Assembly: GCF_036452155.1 (NCBI RefSeq)
Contig: NZ_JAWJZY010000003.1
From: Sorlinia euscelidii
GTDB taxonomy: Bacteria; Pseudomonadota; Alphaproteobacteria; Acetobacterales; Acetobacteraceae
DNA: 64,000 nucleotides
Reading direction: 5' to 3' (one strand)
Part shown: one piece after another, positions 45,829 through 55,801 of the stretch
Layout: each line of letters starts with the position of its first letter
Position numbering within the stretch: the first letter of the stretch is position 1
Translations under genes and position numbers: made by a program
The notes under the pieces: model-generated
What the model was told of the DNA's origin: nothing
What the model saw: only the letters and a program-made list of their open reading frames with translations
Databases searched by the model: none

Positions 45829-46184
45829 TGTTTCAGATCAATTTTGAAAATTGGAAAACGGCGCAGTTCCGTTTTGATGACGCCCCGGAACCTGAAACGC
45901 CTTACGCGGCATTTATCGATGCGACGTCCCTTAACGCCACGGACCGGATTTTCCTGATGCGTCGTGCAGAACTTGACCCGCACTTGTTCAAGGGTGATGT
46001 CGAAACGATTGAGGTGGATGAGGTGGCGCATCTCGCAGCTTTACCGGGCCGAAGATGCGTCTTTATTTGCCGTCGGGGCGTCACAGCCTGGCGGGCCGCG
46101 GAAAGCTACATGCGGCAAACAGGCGACCGGAACGTCGCCATCATCGCCTTCCATCAGGAAGGCGAGATGACGAGTCCTGCATGA
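45828..46184 (+). CDS. Rhodanese-like protein at the end of the thi operon
   Basis: 118 residues. The C-terminal half has VFICRRGVTAWRAAESYM followed by NVAIIAF, a rhodanese-type active-site loop with Cys in CRRGVTA. The N-terminal half (FENWKTAQFRFDDAPEP) is unrecognised. It begins inside the thiF stop (TGATG). Position and Cys suggest that it carries sulfur for ThiS, taking the place of the ThiI or IscS rhodanese step; this is inference. The family is short compared with full rhodaneses. Confidence 0.6.
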   Translation: MFQINFENWKTAQFRFDDAPEPETPYAAFIDATSLNATDRIFLMRRAELDPHLFKGDVETIEVDEVAHLAALPGRRCVFICRRGVTAWRAAESYMRQTGDRNVAIIAFHQEGEMTSPA

Positions 46185-46217
46185 GGCCCCTCCCCGTTAA
46201 GGAGGACGCTTCCGATG

Positions 46218-48361
46218 TCAGAAGCGCGCGGCGAGACTCAAATTGAAAGAGCGCCCCATCCCTGCCAGGGGAGAGAGTATTTTCGTGGCTTTGTAATCAC
46301 CAAGTGACCAACCGCCGAGCGGCAGATAATATTTTTGATCCAGAAGATTTTCGATGGCGGCGTCGAGTGTAAAGGCCCGCCAGTTATAGCGCAGCCCTAA
46401 CCCCAGCAACGCATAACCCGGGGTTCTCGGCTCATTGCGCAGCCAGTCGACCGTGCTTTTGCGCTTCACCAGCGTGACATCAACCCGCCCCGAGAGGTTT
46501 TTGTAAGTGGTGTGAAAACCAACCGAACCACTTGCCGGCATCTGGTGATAAAGACCGGACCCTGTCACCTCATCCTGGCCGCGGACCCAGTTCAGGTAGC
46601 TGACGACGGCGCCACTCCCCCAGAACCGACTATCATAAAGCCGCACGCGCCCATTCGCATTAATGCCGTAACTTTGCGCATTATGGTTGACAAAACGGAG
46701 CTTCTCAAACCCTTTCCCCAAAGCGGCGATACGCGTCACATTGATGTAATGATGGGTGTATGTATAGAAAGGCTGGATATTCACAGCCCATTTCCGTTGT
46801 GACGCGTCATGAAGGCTGAGTGTGTAACTGGCGGTATAGGCCACCTCCGGTTTGAGGTCAGGATTACCGACATACCCATTCCCATCCCCGAACCAGCCGA
46901 TCATCTTCGTCGCCATGGCGCCCATGCCCCAGGCATAGCGCTCATACATATTGGGTGAACGCGTCTTGCGTGCAAAACCGCCCTCGAGGCTGACACGGTC
47001 ATTGGCCACGTAACGGGTTGTCGCCGTCACATCGAAATTCACATCCGTGCGCCCGCGCTTCAGCGCATTAAAAGCCCGCGCCGCATTGGCGTCGGGGCGG
47101 GACATCATCCCGGTCCAGGAATAGGGCGCGACATTGCCCGTATTCATCATCACAACATCATTGCGGACGCCAAGTTGGGAAGAGAGCCTGGGCGTCCACT
47201 GGGCATTCCAGGAAAGATAGTGCCCTACCCGGTCGCGATGGCCGTTATTGATACTATGGAATGTCCCCGGCCCCATCATTTTGCTGCCCATAAGAGGGGC
47301 CACCAATCATTCAACCCGTCATGGAAAAACTGACTTCCCATCATCAGGCGATGCCGGGTCGAAAGTGGAATCGTCACATCGACACTGTATCCGACCGTGC
47401 GTTTATCGGTGTTCATCGGCATGCCCGTCGTGGCGCTATGGCCGCCTTTATCGGCCAGCATATTCATGACGTGGTTGACACGTTGCCAGAAACCACGCGC
47501 CTCCAGCGTGCCCCAGGCAAAAGCCCCCTTATAATGGCCGTTTACAAAGCTTGAGCGGTTATTGGTCATATCCATATAGGCGTTGGGGAAGCCTTCATAC
47601 GGTATATCCTGTTGGCCGAATGTCAGATCCGCCGCGTCGGCGCCCTTCTGGAAACCTGCCGTGACGGCGTGATTGAAAGACAGATAGGAGGTTGAACGGA
47701 CCCGATGCCCCGCCCCGCCCGTCCTATAGTCACTTGCATGGGCGTAAGAGCCGGTATAGCGCAGGCTCCACATATCATTTGCGACGGTCACACTCCCTGA
47801 CGCGCCGGACCCGCCGCCATTACTGCGATAATCACCACGCGCCCGGCCTGTGACGAGGACGGAATGGGTTTTGGAAAATTCCAGCGGGCGGCGTTTGATC
47901 AGGACTGAACCGCCGATACTGTCGCCCCCTTCCGACACGGATGTTATGCCCGCGATGGCCCGCGCGACAGAAACACTGTCAGGATCAACGTAAGACATGA
48001 TTGGATTCATGTGATTGGGGCAGCCATCCCCCATGCGCATACCATCGACGATGGTCGCGACACGGTCATCCGCCATGCCATTCAGGACAGGCAGATTGGC
48101 AACGCCACCCGCCGCATAGCTGGAATAACCGAGCTGGCCGTTAAGGAGATCTGACGCATCGGCACTGTGGGAGTCACCAGGCCGCCGGGCCGTGACATTG
48201 AAAAAGTCCGTGCGGGACATGGGTCTATCATTTTCAACCGTCATGGGCGCGCGGGGTGTCGCGGACAGGGCGGAATCAGTCAGTAAGAGGGCGCTGAGGG
48301 CACGCACCACCATGGGCACGCCGCGCCGAAATTTGCGCAGCCGATCATATGAGGCAGGCAT
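46218..48361 (-). pseudogene. OprC/NosA-like copper TonB-dependent receptor, one frameshift (probably a sequencing error)
   Basis: About 710 residues once repaired. The plug domain has GGVANLPVLNGMADDRVATI and DGCPNHMNP, a Cys-Met-rich signature of copper receptors of the OprC/NosA type, then DPDSVSVARAI. A Met-rich barrel follows and ends with NLSLAARF. The frame breaks at GGGG 47296-47299; one added base gives NDWWPPLMGSKMMGPG. It would import copper across the outer membrane. It is followed upstream by a DUF2946 protein, a common partner. Confidence 0.82.
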
Positions 48362-48422
48362 TGCTTCATCCTAAAATAAATGGGATTTCACCGCGCAAGG
48401 AGGGTGCGCGACAGGTGACGTT

Positions 48423-48839
48423 TCAGGATGGAAAAGGGGGGCCCTGCCCGAAAGGGCGCGGGAAGAATATCGGCGGCGGCGCGCGCGCCGTAAAAAGCAC
48501 GCGATAAAGTCGCAGGACGAGCTGACTTGAACGGGGAAAGATAACGGCCTGCGTGACCATGAGTGCGGCAAGCGTCAGAAGCGGACAAAGGACGCACCCC
48601 TGATGCACATGGCCGGGCTTATGTTTGTGATGATGGTGGTGCATCCCTGCTGAAGCAGCAACGGATGTCCCCGGCGCGATATCGATGCCGAGTAAACGCA
48701 CGATCTCGGCGCGCGGCACTTCATCAGGCGTGGCCAGACTCTGAAGGGCGAGTTCACCCGCGAATCCGAAAAGAACAAGGAGAGCGAGGCACAAATGACG
48801 CAGTTTGAGGCGTGTTGCGATCAGCACGCTCCTTCGCAT
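48423..48839 (-). CDS. DUF2946-like His-rich membrane protein (copper-linked)
   Basis: 138 residues from the ATG at 48839 (after a G-rich ribosome site). It has a hydrophobic N-terminus, then MHHHHHKHKPGHVHQGCVLCPLL: a His cluster and a CxxC, suited to bind metal, followed by a second membrane segment (LTLAALMVTQAVIF). DUF2946 proteins often accompany OprC-like receptors, as here. The C-terminal part is Pro/Phe-rich. Role in copper handling is inferred from context. Confidence 0.65.
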   Translation of the reverse strand: MRRSVLIATRLKLRHLCLALLVLFGFAGELALQSLATPDEVPRAEIVRLLGIDIAPGTSVAASAGMHHHHHKHKPGHVHQGCVLCPLLTLAALMVTQAVIFPRSSQLVLRLYRVLFTARAPPPIFFPRPFGQGPPFPS

Positions 48840-49036
48840 CGCCCCCCCTCCTGCTTCCTTCAAGATGTCAGCTTCCTGAAGCTGGCTATATCCGGTCCCA
48901 CGCGGATCTCGCAAGCTTTACGAAGGGTTAAAAATCACAATGGAAACGATTTCACTTTTGTGTGACCGATTTGCCCGTACAAGACAGGTCAGGTGGCGCT
49001 GCCCTTCAGGAAGCATGCTCCACCCCTCAGGCTCTT

Positions 49037-50818
49037 TTACTGGAATGGCAGGTAACGGAAGGAAAGGAACGCCATATGCGCATCCGTATGGGGCTCACCG
49101 CCCATACCAGAGAAGGACCATAGAGTGGTGTAGGAATATTGCGCGCCAATCCGTAACATGCCGTAATCCCCATGCAGGGACGTCCACCAGAAACCGGCCG
49201 TGCCTTGGGCGGATTGTCGGATGCTCGTCTGGCACAGACGGGCGGGGGCACCCTCATGCTGACAGCCGGAAAGTTGATAGAGGGGGTTGCCATAACCGTA
49301 AGGCAATCCGCCCGCCATAAAGGACTGCCGGGATAGGACGGCCTCCGTGCCCGCATAGGCGTATAATTGGAAGCTTGGCGAAACATTGCCGTAAATCCCT
49401 GCCAGAGCAAGCGCGGCCGGGAGGGGTGCGAGCTGTCCATCCGGCCCGATTGTCGCATCCGGCGTGTTGGCCGAGCTGTAACGTCCGATCCCCTTCCCAA
49501 ACAGGCCGGAAAGCTGGAGGTTGATCTTATGTTTTTTCTCCAACGGCAGGATGGCGCCGCCACCGCCGCCGCCCGTGAGTTGCGTCGCGGATTTGCCGTA
49601 GCCATCATAAGTGACGCGGCTGTGCGCCACGCGCATCAAACCGTAAATCTCATAATGCCCCCAACCTGGGTCCGCGCCGAATTTGGCGATGACATCCGGG
49701 GCAATGTCGGTGGAGTAATCCGTGGAGGGGTTATTGATCCCGACGCCCGGATTTCGGAAGGTGCTGTGCGTTGCGCCCGGCGGTAGATAGGCGCCGCCCG
49801 GCCCCGGAGCGATCACCTGTTGCGGGCTTTCAATGGAAAGGCCGAGATTATAACGCGCATGATCAAACCCTTTGACGATCCGGATCTGCGGGTTACGTGT
49901 CCAGGTGAAGCCGGGAATATATTGTGCCTCAATGACGATCGGCGTCTGCTCATCACGCGCGCGCATACCGTGATTTTGTAAAGTCAGAAGTGACCAGTTC
50001 TGACCCGCCAGCAGCGTCAGATCATCCTTGTCATCCACCAATTGGCCGTAAAATACGCGCTCTCGCAACACATAGCTGTTGGACAGACGTGAATTTGAGG
50101 AGGAGCCGGAAGCCTGGAAGTCGGTCTCAATATAGGCCTGAGCGCGCAGCCCGCTGGCGATATTCCCCTCTATAAGGGCGGCAAGCCGACTCTGCCGCGC
50201 CGTCTCCCTGAATTCCGTGATCGCGTGGTTCGGATCATTGCCGAAAGGCAACGTACCATAATTGGAGGAAATATCAGACGCGTTATTCCTTGAACGGAAG
50301 ATGGATGCCGCCTCCACATACCCACCCAAAGTGATGCGCAACCCGCCAACCTGTAACTGCCCACGCCGAAGCGGGCTGGAAAGACTGAGCACGCGTCCGG
50401 TCGGCGTGCCCGTCAGTTGCCCGTAAGGTGTGGCCGCATTCATGGGCGGCAAGAGGACGGAACGCTCATCCATGCGGGGAAAGCCCACCATGGCCATGTT
50501 GTCGGGCGGGAACGCCCCGCCGACGGGACGCAGCGCGTCACGGCGCGGGCGTAAAAGCTGTGGATCACCCTCAACCTCCCGGCGTAATTGCGCCAGTTCC
50601 TTCTGTTGACGACGCTGCTCTTTCTGATGTGCGGCGCGAAGAGACTCAAGCTGTCGCTGCATCGCATGGATCTGCCGTTCCATCTGCTCCAACTTCTGCA
50701 TCCCATCCGCATGACCGGTACGCGGCATGACCGTGCTCGCGACAAGGCCGATCAGCAGCGCCCGTCGCGTTATCCTTGATACGGGGTGGGCCTGAAAACC
50801 CGATGACTCACGCAACAA
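49037..50818 (-). CDS. Outer-membrane porin with N-terminal coiled coil
   Basis: 593 residues. Signal sequence (LLIGLVASTVMPRTGHA) precedes a coiled coil of about 50 residues (QMERQIHAMQRQLESLRAAHQ, LAQLRREVE), then a beta barrel: LRITLGGYVEAASIFRSRN, LAALIEGNIASGLRAQAYIETDF, and a final strand MAFLSFRYLPFQ ending near Phe. This is the DcaP-like or putative porin build common in acetic acid bacteria; the coiled coil probably forms the trimer stalk. The substrate is unknown. Confidence 0.75.
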   Translation of the reverse strand: MLRESSGFQAHPVSRITRRALLIGLVASTVMPRTGHADGMQKLEQMERQIHAMQRQLESLRAAHQKEQRRQQKELAQLRREVEGDPQLLRPRRDALRPVGGAFPPDNMAMVGFPRMDERSVLLPPMNAATPYGQLTGTPTGRVLSLSSPLRRGQLQVGGLRITLGGYVEAASIFRSRNNASDISSNYGTLPFGNDPNHAITEFRETARQSRLAALIEGNIASGLRAQAYIETDFQASGSSSNSRLSNSYVLRERVFYGQLVDDKDDLTLLAGQNWSLLTLQNHGMRARDEQTPIVIEAQYIPGFTWTRNPQIRIVKGFDHARYNLGLSIESPQQVIAPGPGGAYLPPGATHSTFRNPGVGINNPSTDYSTDIAPDVIAKFGADPGWGHYEIYGLMRVAHSRVTYDGYGKSATQLTGGGGGGAILPLEKKHKINLQLSGLFGKGIGRYSSANTPDATIGPDGQLAPLPAALALAGIYGNVSPSFQLYAYAGTEAVLSRQSFMAGGLPYGYGNPLYQLSGCQHEGAPARLCQTSIRQSAQGTAGFWWTSLHGDYGMLRIGAQYSYTTLWSFSGMGGEPHTDAHMAFLSFRYLPFQ

Positions 50819-50938
50819 TGACGATCCTTCTCCGACTGTTTCGGAGACATTACAACGGCCACTCTTTGCGTTTTGTGAAGATCTTGTGAAACCTCATCGG
50901 GGCCGGTCCGCAACGACACCATCGCCCCGAAAATTTCG

Positions 50939-53389
50939 TTAGAAACGTGTGCTGACCGTGCCGAAAAACTGCCGTACCGACCCGCGCTCAAGAGATTGAT
51001 AATCCCCAACGAACGGATTGCCGTTTTCCCCCATCATGGAGATGTAGTGGGTGTTAAAGAGATTATAGACGTTGAAGGAGATCGTCAGGTCCTTCGTCAG
51101 CCCGACATTGCCGAAATTATAACGCGCCCCCGCATTGGCCAGCCAGTATCCCGGCACGGATGTGTCATTCGTGTAGCTGAAATAACGGCGGGAAAAATAT
51201 TGCACGTCGAAATGGGCTTCAAGATTGCGCCAATTATAAGCGAGGTTGCCCTTGTACATAAAGTCCGGATAATTGACGAGGCGTTTACCCTTCGTGTCAT
51301 AGGTCACGCCAGCACCGCCAATATTATCCCCATAAGTGCCGTGCATATAGCTCACGCTGTTATAAAGCGTGACATTCTTAAGGGGATGCAGGGTCAGGCC
51401 CGCATCGACACCGTTGATCTGCACGCTTGTCTGCGCCACGGTCGAGATCGGCTGAAGAATAGTCCCTTGCGTTGCCGCTTGAAGACGGTTGGAGGCATCG
51501 ACGTGGTAACCGGCGAGACTGGCCTGCATATTGCGGTTCGTGTAGCGATATCCGACCGTGTAAACCCAGTCCCGCTCCGGTTTGACCTTCTTTTGCAGGT
51601 CTCGGAAAATCTCCTGACTTTGCACGGACCAAAGCGAATTGCCGCCACCATTCGGCAAAACGAGGTAGCTGCGCATATTTTCCGCGAGGTCAAAATAAAG
51701 CTCATGACCGGGAAGAAACTGCCAGCTCGCCCCGAAATGCGGCAGAAACGCGTCAAAAGCCGTCATCCCGCCATTGGGCAGGGCATCGACGCCTGTATAG
51801 GCCGCATTATTATAATCCGCGCCGCCCCCTGTATGGGCCAGCATTGACTTGAAACCCGCAACGAGGCGCAGATTTTTGAAGGGCCGCCAGACATCCTGGA
51901 TATGCGCCGCGAAATTATTCGTGTGCCACATATAATTATAGCCCTGCTTGAAAGCCGGCCCATATGTCGTCCATGGCCCGACGGTCGCGAGTGGAGAACC
52001 CTGACCGAGGACGGGCTCATTATACCAGGACAGACTTTCCTGCTGATTATTATTTTCGAACCAGACCCCGGCATCAATGTGATGCTTATCGAGATCATAG
52101 AGCAGAGAAGATGTCAGACCGAACCGCTCCTGCCGGGTTGACCAGACGGACATGGAGAGCGGCGCACCCGTCCCGAGGGAAGGCTGGTCATAGTCGGAAT
52201 AAGTGTAATAGCCTGTATCGCTCTGACCATAAACAACCGAGCGCCAGCGAAGACGGTCGGTTAAAGCGAAATCAAGATTGAGCCCGCCCGTATAATCGAT
52301 CTGGACCTGACCGCCATCATAGAGATAAGCCTGATCATCATTCGCCTTCATGGCAGGTGAGGATGGCAGGTCAAGATCCCCCGATGCATAGGCATAGGCT
52401 TTCGCATAATTGGGATAAAGGCGGGGGATGCGCCAGCCCAGCGCATTAATCATCGCGAGGGAATAATCCGGATATCCCCATTGCGCCAAAGAGCTCCAAT
52501 TAAAGAACGCCTTGATTTTACTGTCATGACCGATGGGCTGCACAATTTTGGCCTGAACCTGCTTCTGCTGCTGGTCCCCCGAACCCATCCATAATTTCTC
52601 ATCCGCGCGGGTGAAGGAGACATAGGCCTTGGTGCCTGTCTTGTTGATTTCACCCGTATCACCACGGAAATAAGTGCGCATGGAGCCGTAACTCCCGAAA
52701 CTCTGCGAGACTTTCCCACCCCGCTTCGCGGTCGGGTCCGACGTTTCAAACTGGATCGTGCCGCCGAGGGTTGAGGTTGAGGGGACTTCAACACCTCCCG
52801 GCCCTTCCGACACGGTGACATGCGCAATATCGTCCTGAACCGCCGCCTGAATAATGCTGACGCCATTATTGCTTTCATAAGTCTGGTCATTCAGCGGGAT
52901 ACCATCCAGCGTATAACCGATCTGATCCATAAAAAACCCGCGTACATAAGTGCTCGTGCCGAATGTGTCGATCCCGAGTGGATCAGTTGAGCTGAAGCTT
53001 ACACCCGGCAGTCGCCCGACCGCATTCATGACATTTGTGCCGGGGACCATCTGCTTCATGATGAGGGTGGATGCGACATTTTCAGCGCCGCGTGACAGGC
53101 TGCGGCGCGACGATACGACAAGCCGGTCGGATGATCTCGCCTCAACCGCTTTCGGGGCGGTGCCGTCACGCGGGGGTGCCGCTTTCTGCCCCGCCTTAAG
53201 CGCCGCACGATGCAGATTGCGATGCGACGATGCCTTGCCGCTCACCGCCCCGCCTTCCGCCATGTCACGCGCCGCAGCGACCTGCACGGTCAGGCATGTG
53301 ACCGCACCGGATAGGCACAGCCGTCGCCATGAGGTGGGGCGGCGGCCATCGACGGAAGCAATGCGGGGAAAAGCGGGGCACTTGGGCAT
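50939..53389 (-). CDS. TonB-dependent outer-membrane receptor
   Basis: 816 residues. The plug has VASTLIMKQMVPGTNVMNAVGRLPGVS, YVRGFFMDQIGYTLDGIPLND, and VEVPSTSTLGGTIQF. The 22-strand barrel ends FFGTVSTRF with a C-terminal Phe. The long N-terminal stretch before the plug (residues 1-90, Ala-rich) has a signal sequence and possibly no TonB box that I can identify. It would bring a siderophore or another large ligand into the periplasm; the substrate cannot be told. It stands alone on the minus strand, with no ferric-uptake genes nearby. Confidence 0.85.
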   Translation of the reverse strand: MPKCPAFPRIASVDGRRPTSWRRLCLSGAVTCLTVQVAAARDMAEGGAVSGKASSHRNLHRAALKAGQKAAPPRDGTAPKAVEARSSDRLVVSSRRSLSRGAENVASTLIMKQMVPGTNVMNAVGRLPGVSFSSTDPLGIDTFGTSTYVRGFFMDQIGYTLDGIPLNDQTYESNNGVSIIQAAVQDDIAHVTVSEGPGGVEVPSTSTLGGTIQFETSDPTAKRGGKVSQSFGSYGSMRTYFRGDTGEINKTGTKAYVSFTRADEKLWMGSGDQQQKQVQAKIVQPIGHDSKIKAFFNWSSLAQWGYPDYSLAMINALGWRIPRLYPNYAKAYAYASGDLDLPSSPAMKANDDQAYLYDGGQVQIDYTGGLNLDFALTDRLRWRSVVYGQSDTGYYTYSDYDQPSLGTGAPLSMSVWSTRQERFGLTSSLLYDLDKHHIDAGVWFENNNQQESLSWYNEPVLGQGSPLATVGPWTTYGPAFKQGYNYMWHTNNFAAHIQDVWRPFKNLRLVAGFKSMLAHTGGGADYNNAAYTGVDALPNGGMTAFDAFLPHFGASWQFLPGHELYFDLAENMRSYLVLPNGGGNSLWSVQSQEIFRDLQKKVKPERDWVYTVGYRYTNRNMQASLAGYHVDASNRLQAATQGTILQPISTVAQTSVQINGVDAGLTLHPLKNVTLYNSVSYMHGTYGDNIGGAGVTYDTKGKRLVNYPDFMYKGNLAYNWRNLEAHFDVQYFSRRYFSYTNDTSVPGYWLANAGARYNFGNVGLTKDLTISFNVYNLFNTHYISMMGENGNPFVGDYQSLERGSVRQFFGTVSTRF

Positions 53390-53585
53390 TCAGATGTCTT
53401 CGGAACAGGGATCAAGGCATCGACGGGCGCGCGCCAGCTTGCGCGGACGCGGGAAGCAAGGGGAATAACCGCGATCCCGCGCGATTTCAACTTTCTATCC
53501 GAAGGTTGAAAATTCCGAAGCGATAAAAAGCCGGGATCGTGCTTTCCCTGCAACCTTTTGCGCCGTCAGTCCGATTGCCAACCCC

Positions 53586-54383
53586 TTAGACCGACAGGGA
53601 AAATGCGGCGCGGAAGCGATCCAGCGCAAGGACTGAGTCCGATTGGGCGAATGCTTCCAACCCGATCGGACCGGTATAATGCATGTCGTAAAGGGCCCTG
53701 GCGATGGCGGGATATGCAATTTCGCCTGTCCCCGGCTCACAGCGGCCCGGCACATCCGCCACCTGAATTTCCCCGATATAAGGCAGGCAGCGACGCAGGA
53801 GGGAAATCAAATTTCCCTCCCCGATCTGCGCGTGATACAGGTCCAGCATCAGGCGCAGATGGGGATGATTGACGGCCTTAATCAGGGCCAGGCAGTCCTC
53901 CGCTTTCGCAAATGGCACGCCGGGATGGTCAATGGCGGTATTGAGGTTTTCCAGCACAAAAGTGACATCATGCTGCGCGCCCAGATCGGCGAGACGCGAG
54001 AGTGTGTCGCGCGCCTTCAGCCACATATCCGGCGTGACGACCGGCACAGGGGTGACAGGCAGCCCGGTAGGGCCCAGACCTGTCCCATGAATATTCAACC
54101 GGGTAATGCCCAATTCCTGCGCGATCGGGATGGACCGGGCCGCCGAGGTGAGGAAATCTTGGATGGCGGCGTCGTCCACCAAGCCGCCGCTGACATAGCC
54201 GGTCATGGAGGAAAATACAGCGCCCGTCGCCTTCAGCGCTTTGATGTCATGTCGGGTCCAGTCCCAGATCTCCACCATGAAGCCGCGCGCGGAAATCTCG
54301 CGCACGCGCTCAGTAATGGGCAGGTCGGTAAAAAGCATCTCCGCGCAGGCGGCGAGTTTAAAGGGCGTCGCGAAGTCCGTCAC
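53586..54383 (-). CDS. TIM-barrel sugar isomerase, hydroxypyruvate isomerase-like
   Basis: 265 residues. VLENLNTAIDHPGVP, LMLDLYHAQIGEGNL and IGEIQVADVPGRCEPGTGEI carry the metal-ligand residues of the hydroxypyruvate isomerase branch of the AP-endonuclease-like barrel family. It lies at the end of an inositol gene group, so it may replace an IolE/IolI or IolH-type step rather than act on hydroxypyruvate. No signal peptide; cytoplasmic. Confidence 0.72.
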   Translation of the reverse strand: MTDFATPFKLAACAEMLFTDLPITERVREISARGFMVEIWDWTRHDIKALKATGAVFSSMTGYVSGGLVDDAAIQDFLTSAARSIPIAQELGITRLNIHGTGLGPTGLPVTPVPVVTPDMWLKARDTLSRLADLGAQHDVTFVLENLNTAIDHPGVPFAKAEDCLALIKAVNHPHLRLMLDLYHAQIGEGNLISLLRRCLPYIGEIQVADVPGRCEPGTGEIAYPAIARALYDMHYTGPIGLEAFAQSDSVLALDRFRAAFSLSV

Positions 54384-54446
54384 AATGTCACCAATTATTT
54401 ATTCTGAGCGTGACATGCCGCCCCGAAGGGCGGCATAGGCGCTGTT

Positions 54447-54857
54447 TCAGTGGGTCGTGGCTTTAACACCGAGTTCACCCGTGAGAAACTGCGCGCGTCC
54501 ATTCCCGAAGGACCAGTGCGCATCCTCATTTTCCACGACCGAAATCATGACGTCGGAGGATTTGATCTGGCATTCCGCCTCCAAACGTTCGGTCAGGCGC
54601 TTGTAAAACGCGGCGGTTTTCTCCTCCCCGCGTGGCCGGCTGAACATCTGAATAAGGAGGACTTTTTCCGTGCGTGGAATATCGAGTCCGGTATCCTCCA
54701 CAATCATGTGCGAAGGTTTATATTCACTGACAAGCTGATAGCGATCCCGCCGCGGCACCTGAAAAACTTCCAGCATAGCCTCATGCGCGACATCAAGAAT
54801 TTTACGGATTTGCTCCGGGCTGCGACCTTCGCGCATATGGAAATGAAGGAGAGGCAT
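54447..54857 (-). CDS. Tautomerase-family protein
   Basis: 136 residues from MPLLHFHMREGRSPEQIRKI. Pro2 next to the initiator Met is the catalytic base of 4-oxalocrotonate tautomerase-type enzymes, and RTEKVLLIQMFSRPRGEEKTAAFYKRL fits the larger Tautomerase_2 group. The ATG at 54857 has AAGGA seven bases before it; an upstream in-frame Met would bury Pro2. The substrate is unknown; the position suggests a role in sugar-acid or inositol breakdown. Confidence 0.7.
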   Translation of the reverse strand: MPLLHFHMREGRSPEQIRKILDVAHEAMLEVFQVPRRDRYQLVSEYKPSHMIVEDTGLDIPRTEKVLLIQMFSRPRGEEKTAAFYKRLTERLEAECQIKSSDVMISVVENEDAHWSFGNGRAQFLTGELGVKATTH

Positions 54858-54913
54858 GAGTTGATCCTTTTTTAACAATGTTGAAGCCCTGTTCCGCCAG
54901 GCGGAACGGATGA

Positions 54914-55711
54914 TTAATAGGGCAGATGCGCCTGATCCGGGTCCATTGAGAATTTCCAGACGCGATGCGGCCCGGCCATGACATTCAGGTAGAAGAGGTC
55001 AAAACCCACCGGCGCCCCGACCGGATGATACCCTTTCGGCACCATGACGACATCTCCATCCGCTACTGCCATGGATTCATCCAGGGTTTTATCCTTGGTA
55101 TAGACGCGTTGCAGCGCAAAGCCGCTGCCACGTTTGAGGCGATGGTAATAAGTCTCCTCAAGATATGTCTCGTTGGGATAATCATCTGTGTCATGCTTGT
55201 GCGGCGGGTAGCTTGACCAATGTCCGCCAGGGGTGATGACCTCCACAACGAGAAGCGTCTCCGCCTGCGCCGTGTCCGGCAAAATATTGCGGATAAAACG
55301 CTGGTTATTGCCCTTGCCGCGCGGCACCTCCCCCACTTCATCCGGTTTAATCAGACGCGCCGGATATTTTCCCTTCGCGGGGGAGGCGCATATGGCCACC
55401 TCCAGATCCGTTTCTGCGCGGATGAACCAAGCTTCATTCGGGGGCACATAAACGGACCAGGGCAGACCCTCGAACGGATTTCTGCGCTCACCCAATATGC
55501 CGAAATCCCGTCCGGCCGCTTCAATTCGCCCCTTGCCCCCCAGCAGCACCAGGCAGATTTCCGTTTGATCGGTCGTGCCGGAGGTCACCTCACCAGCCGC
55601 CAGCTTCCGGACTTCAAACCCGACATATTTCCACCCCGCCGATTCCGGCGTGACCTTGACCGTCACGTGATCAGGCCCGGGCGCCTGAGAATGAACAAGC
55701 AAATTTGTCAT
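54914..55711 (-). CDS. iolB: 5-deoxy-glucuronate isomerase IolB
   Basis: 265 residues. GGHWSSYPPHKHDTDD carries the metal-binding His residues of the double cupin, followed by YLEETYYHRLKRGSGFALQRVY and VVMVPKGYHPVGAPVGF. These are IolB signatures. It converts 5-deoxyglucuronate to 5-dehydro-2-deoxygluconate, which the neighbouring IolC phosphorylates. Cytoplasmic. Confidence 0.92.
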   Translation of the reverse strand: MTNLLVHSQAPGPDHVTVKVTPESAGWKYVGFEVRKLAAGEVTSGTTDQTEICLVLLGGKGRIEAAGRDFGILGERRNPFEGLPWSVYVPPNEAWFIRAETDLEVAICASPAKGKYPARLIKPDEVGEVPRGKGNNQRFIRNILPDTAQAETLLVVEVITPGGHWSSYPPHKHDTDDYPNETYLEETYYHRLKRGSGFALQRVYTKDKTLDESMAVADGDVVMVPKGYHPVGAPVGFDLFYLNVMAGPHRVWKFSMDPDQAHLPY

Positions 55712-55801
55712 GACATCATGCCTTTACTGCCCACTTCGCCTTCCCGTCAGTAAAACTGCGAAAAATGCGGCCGTGGGAAACCAATCCTAAACCGATTTGG
55801 A

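Noticed and set aside
50939..53389. Assigning a specific siderophore to the large TonB receptor
   Set aside because: No substrate-specific motif or neighbouring synthesis or transport genes support a choice.
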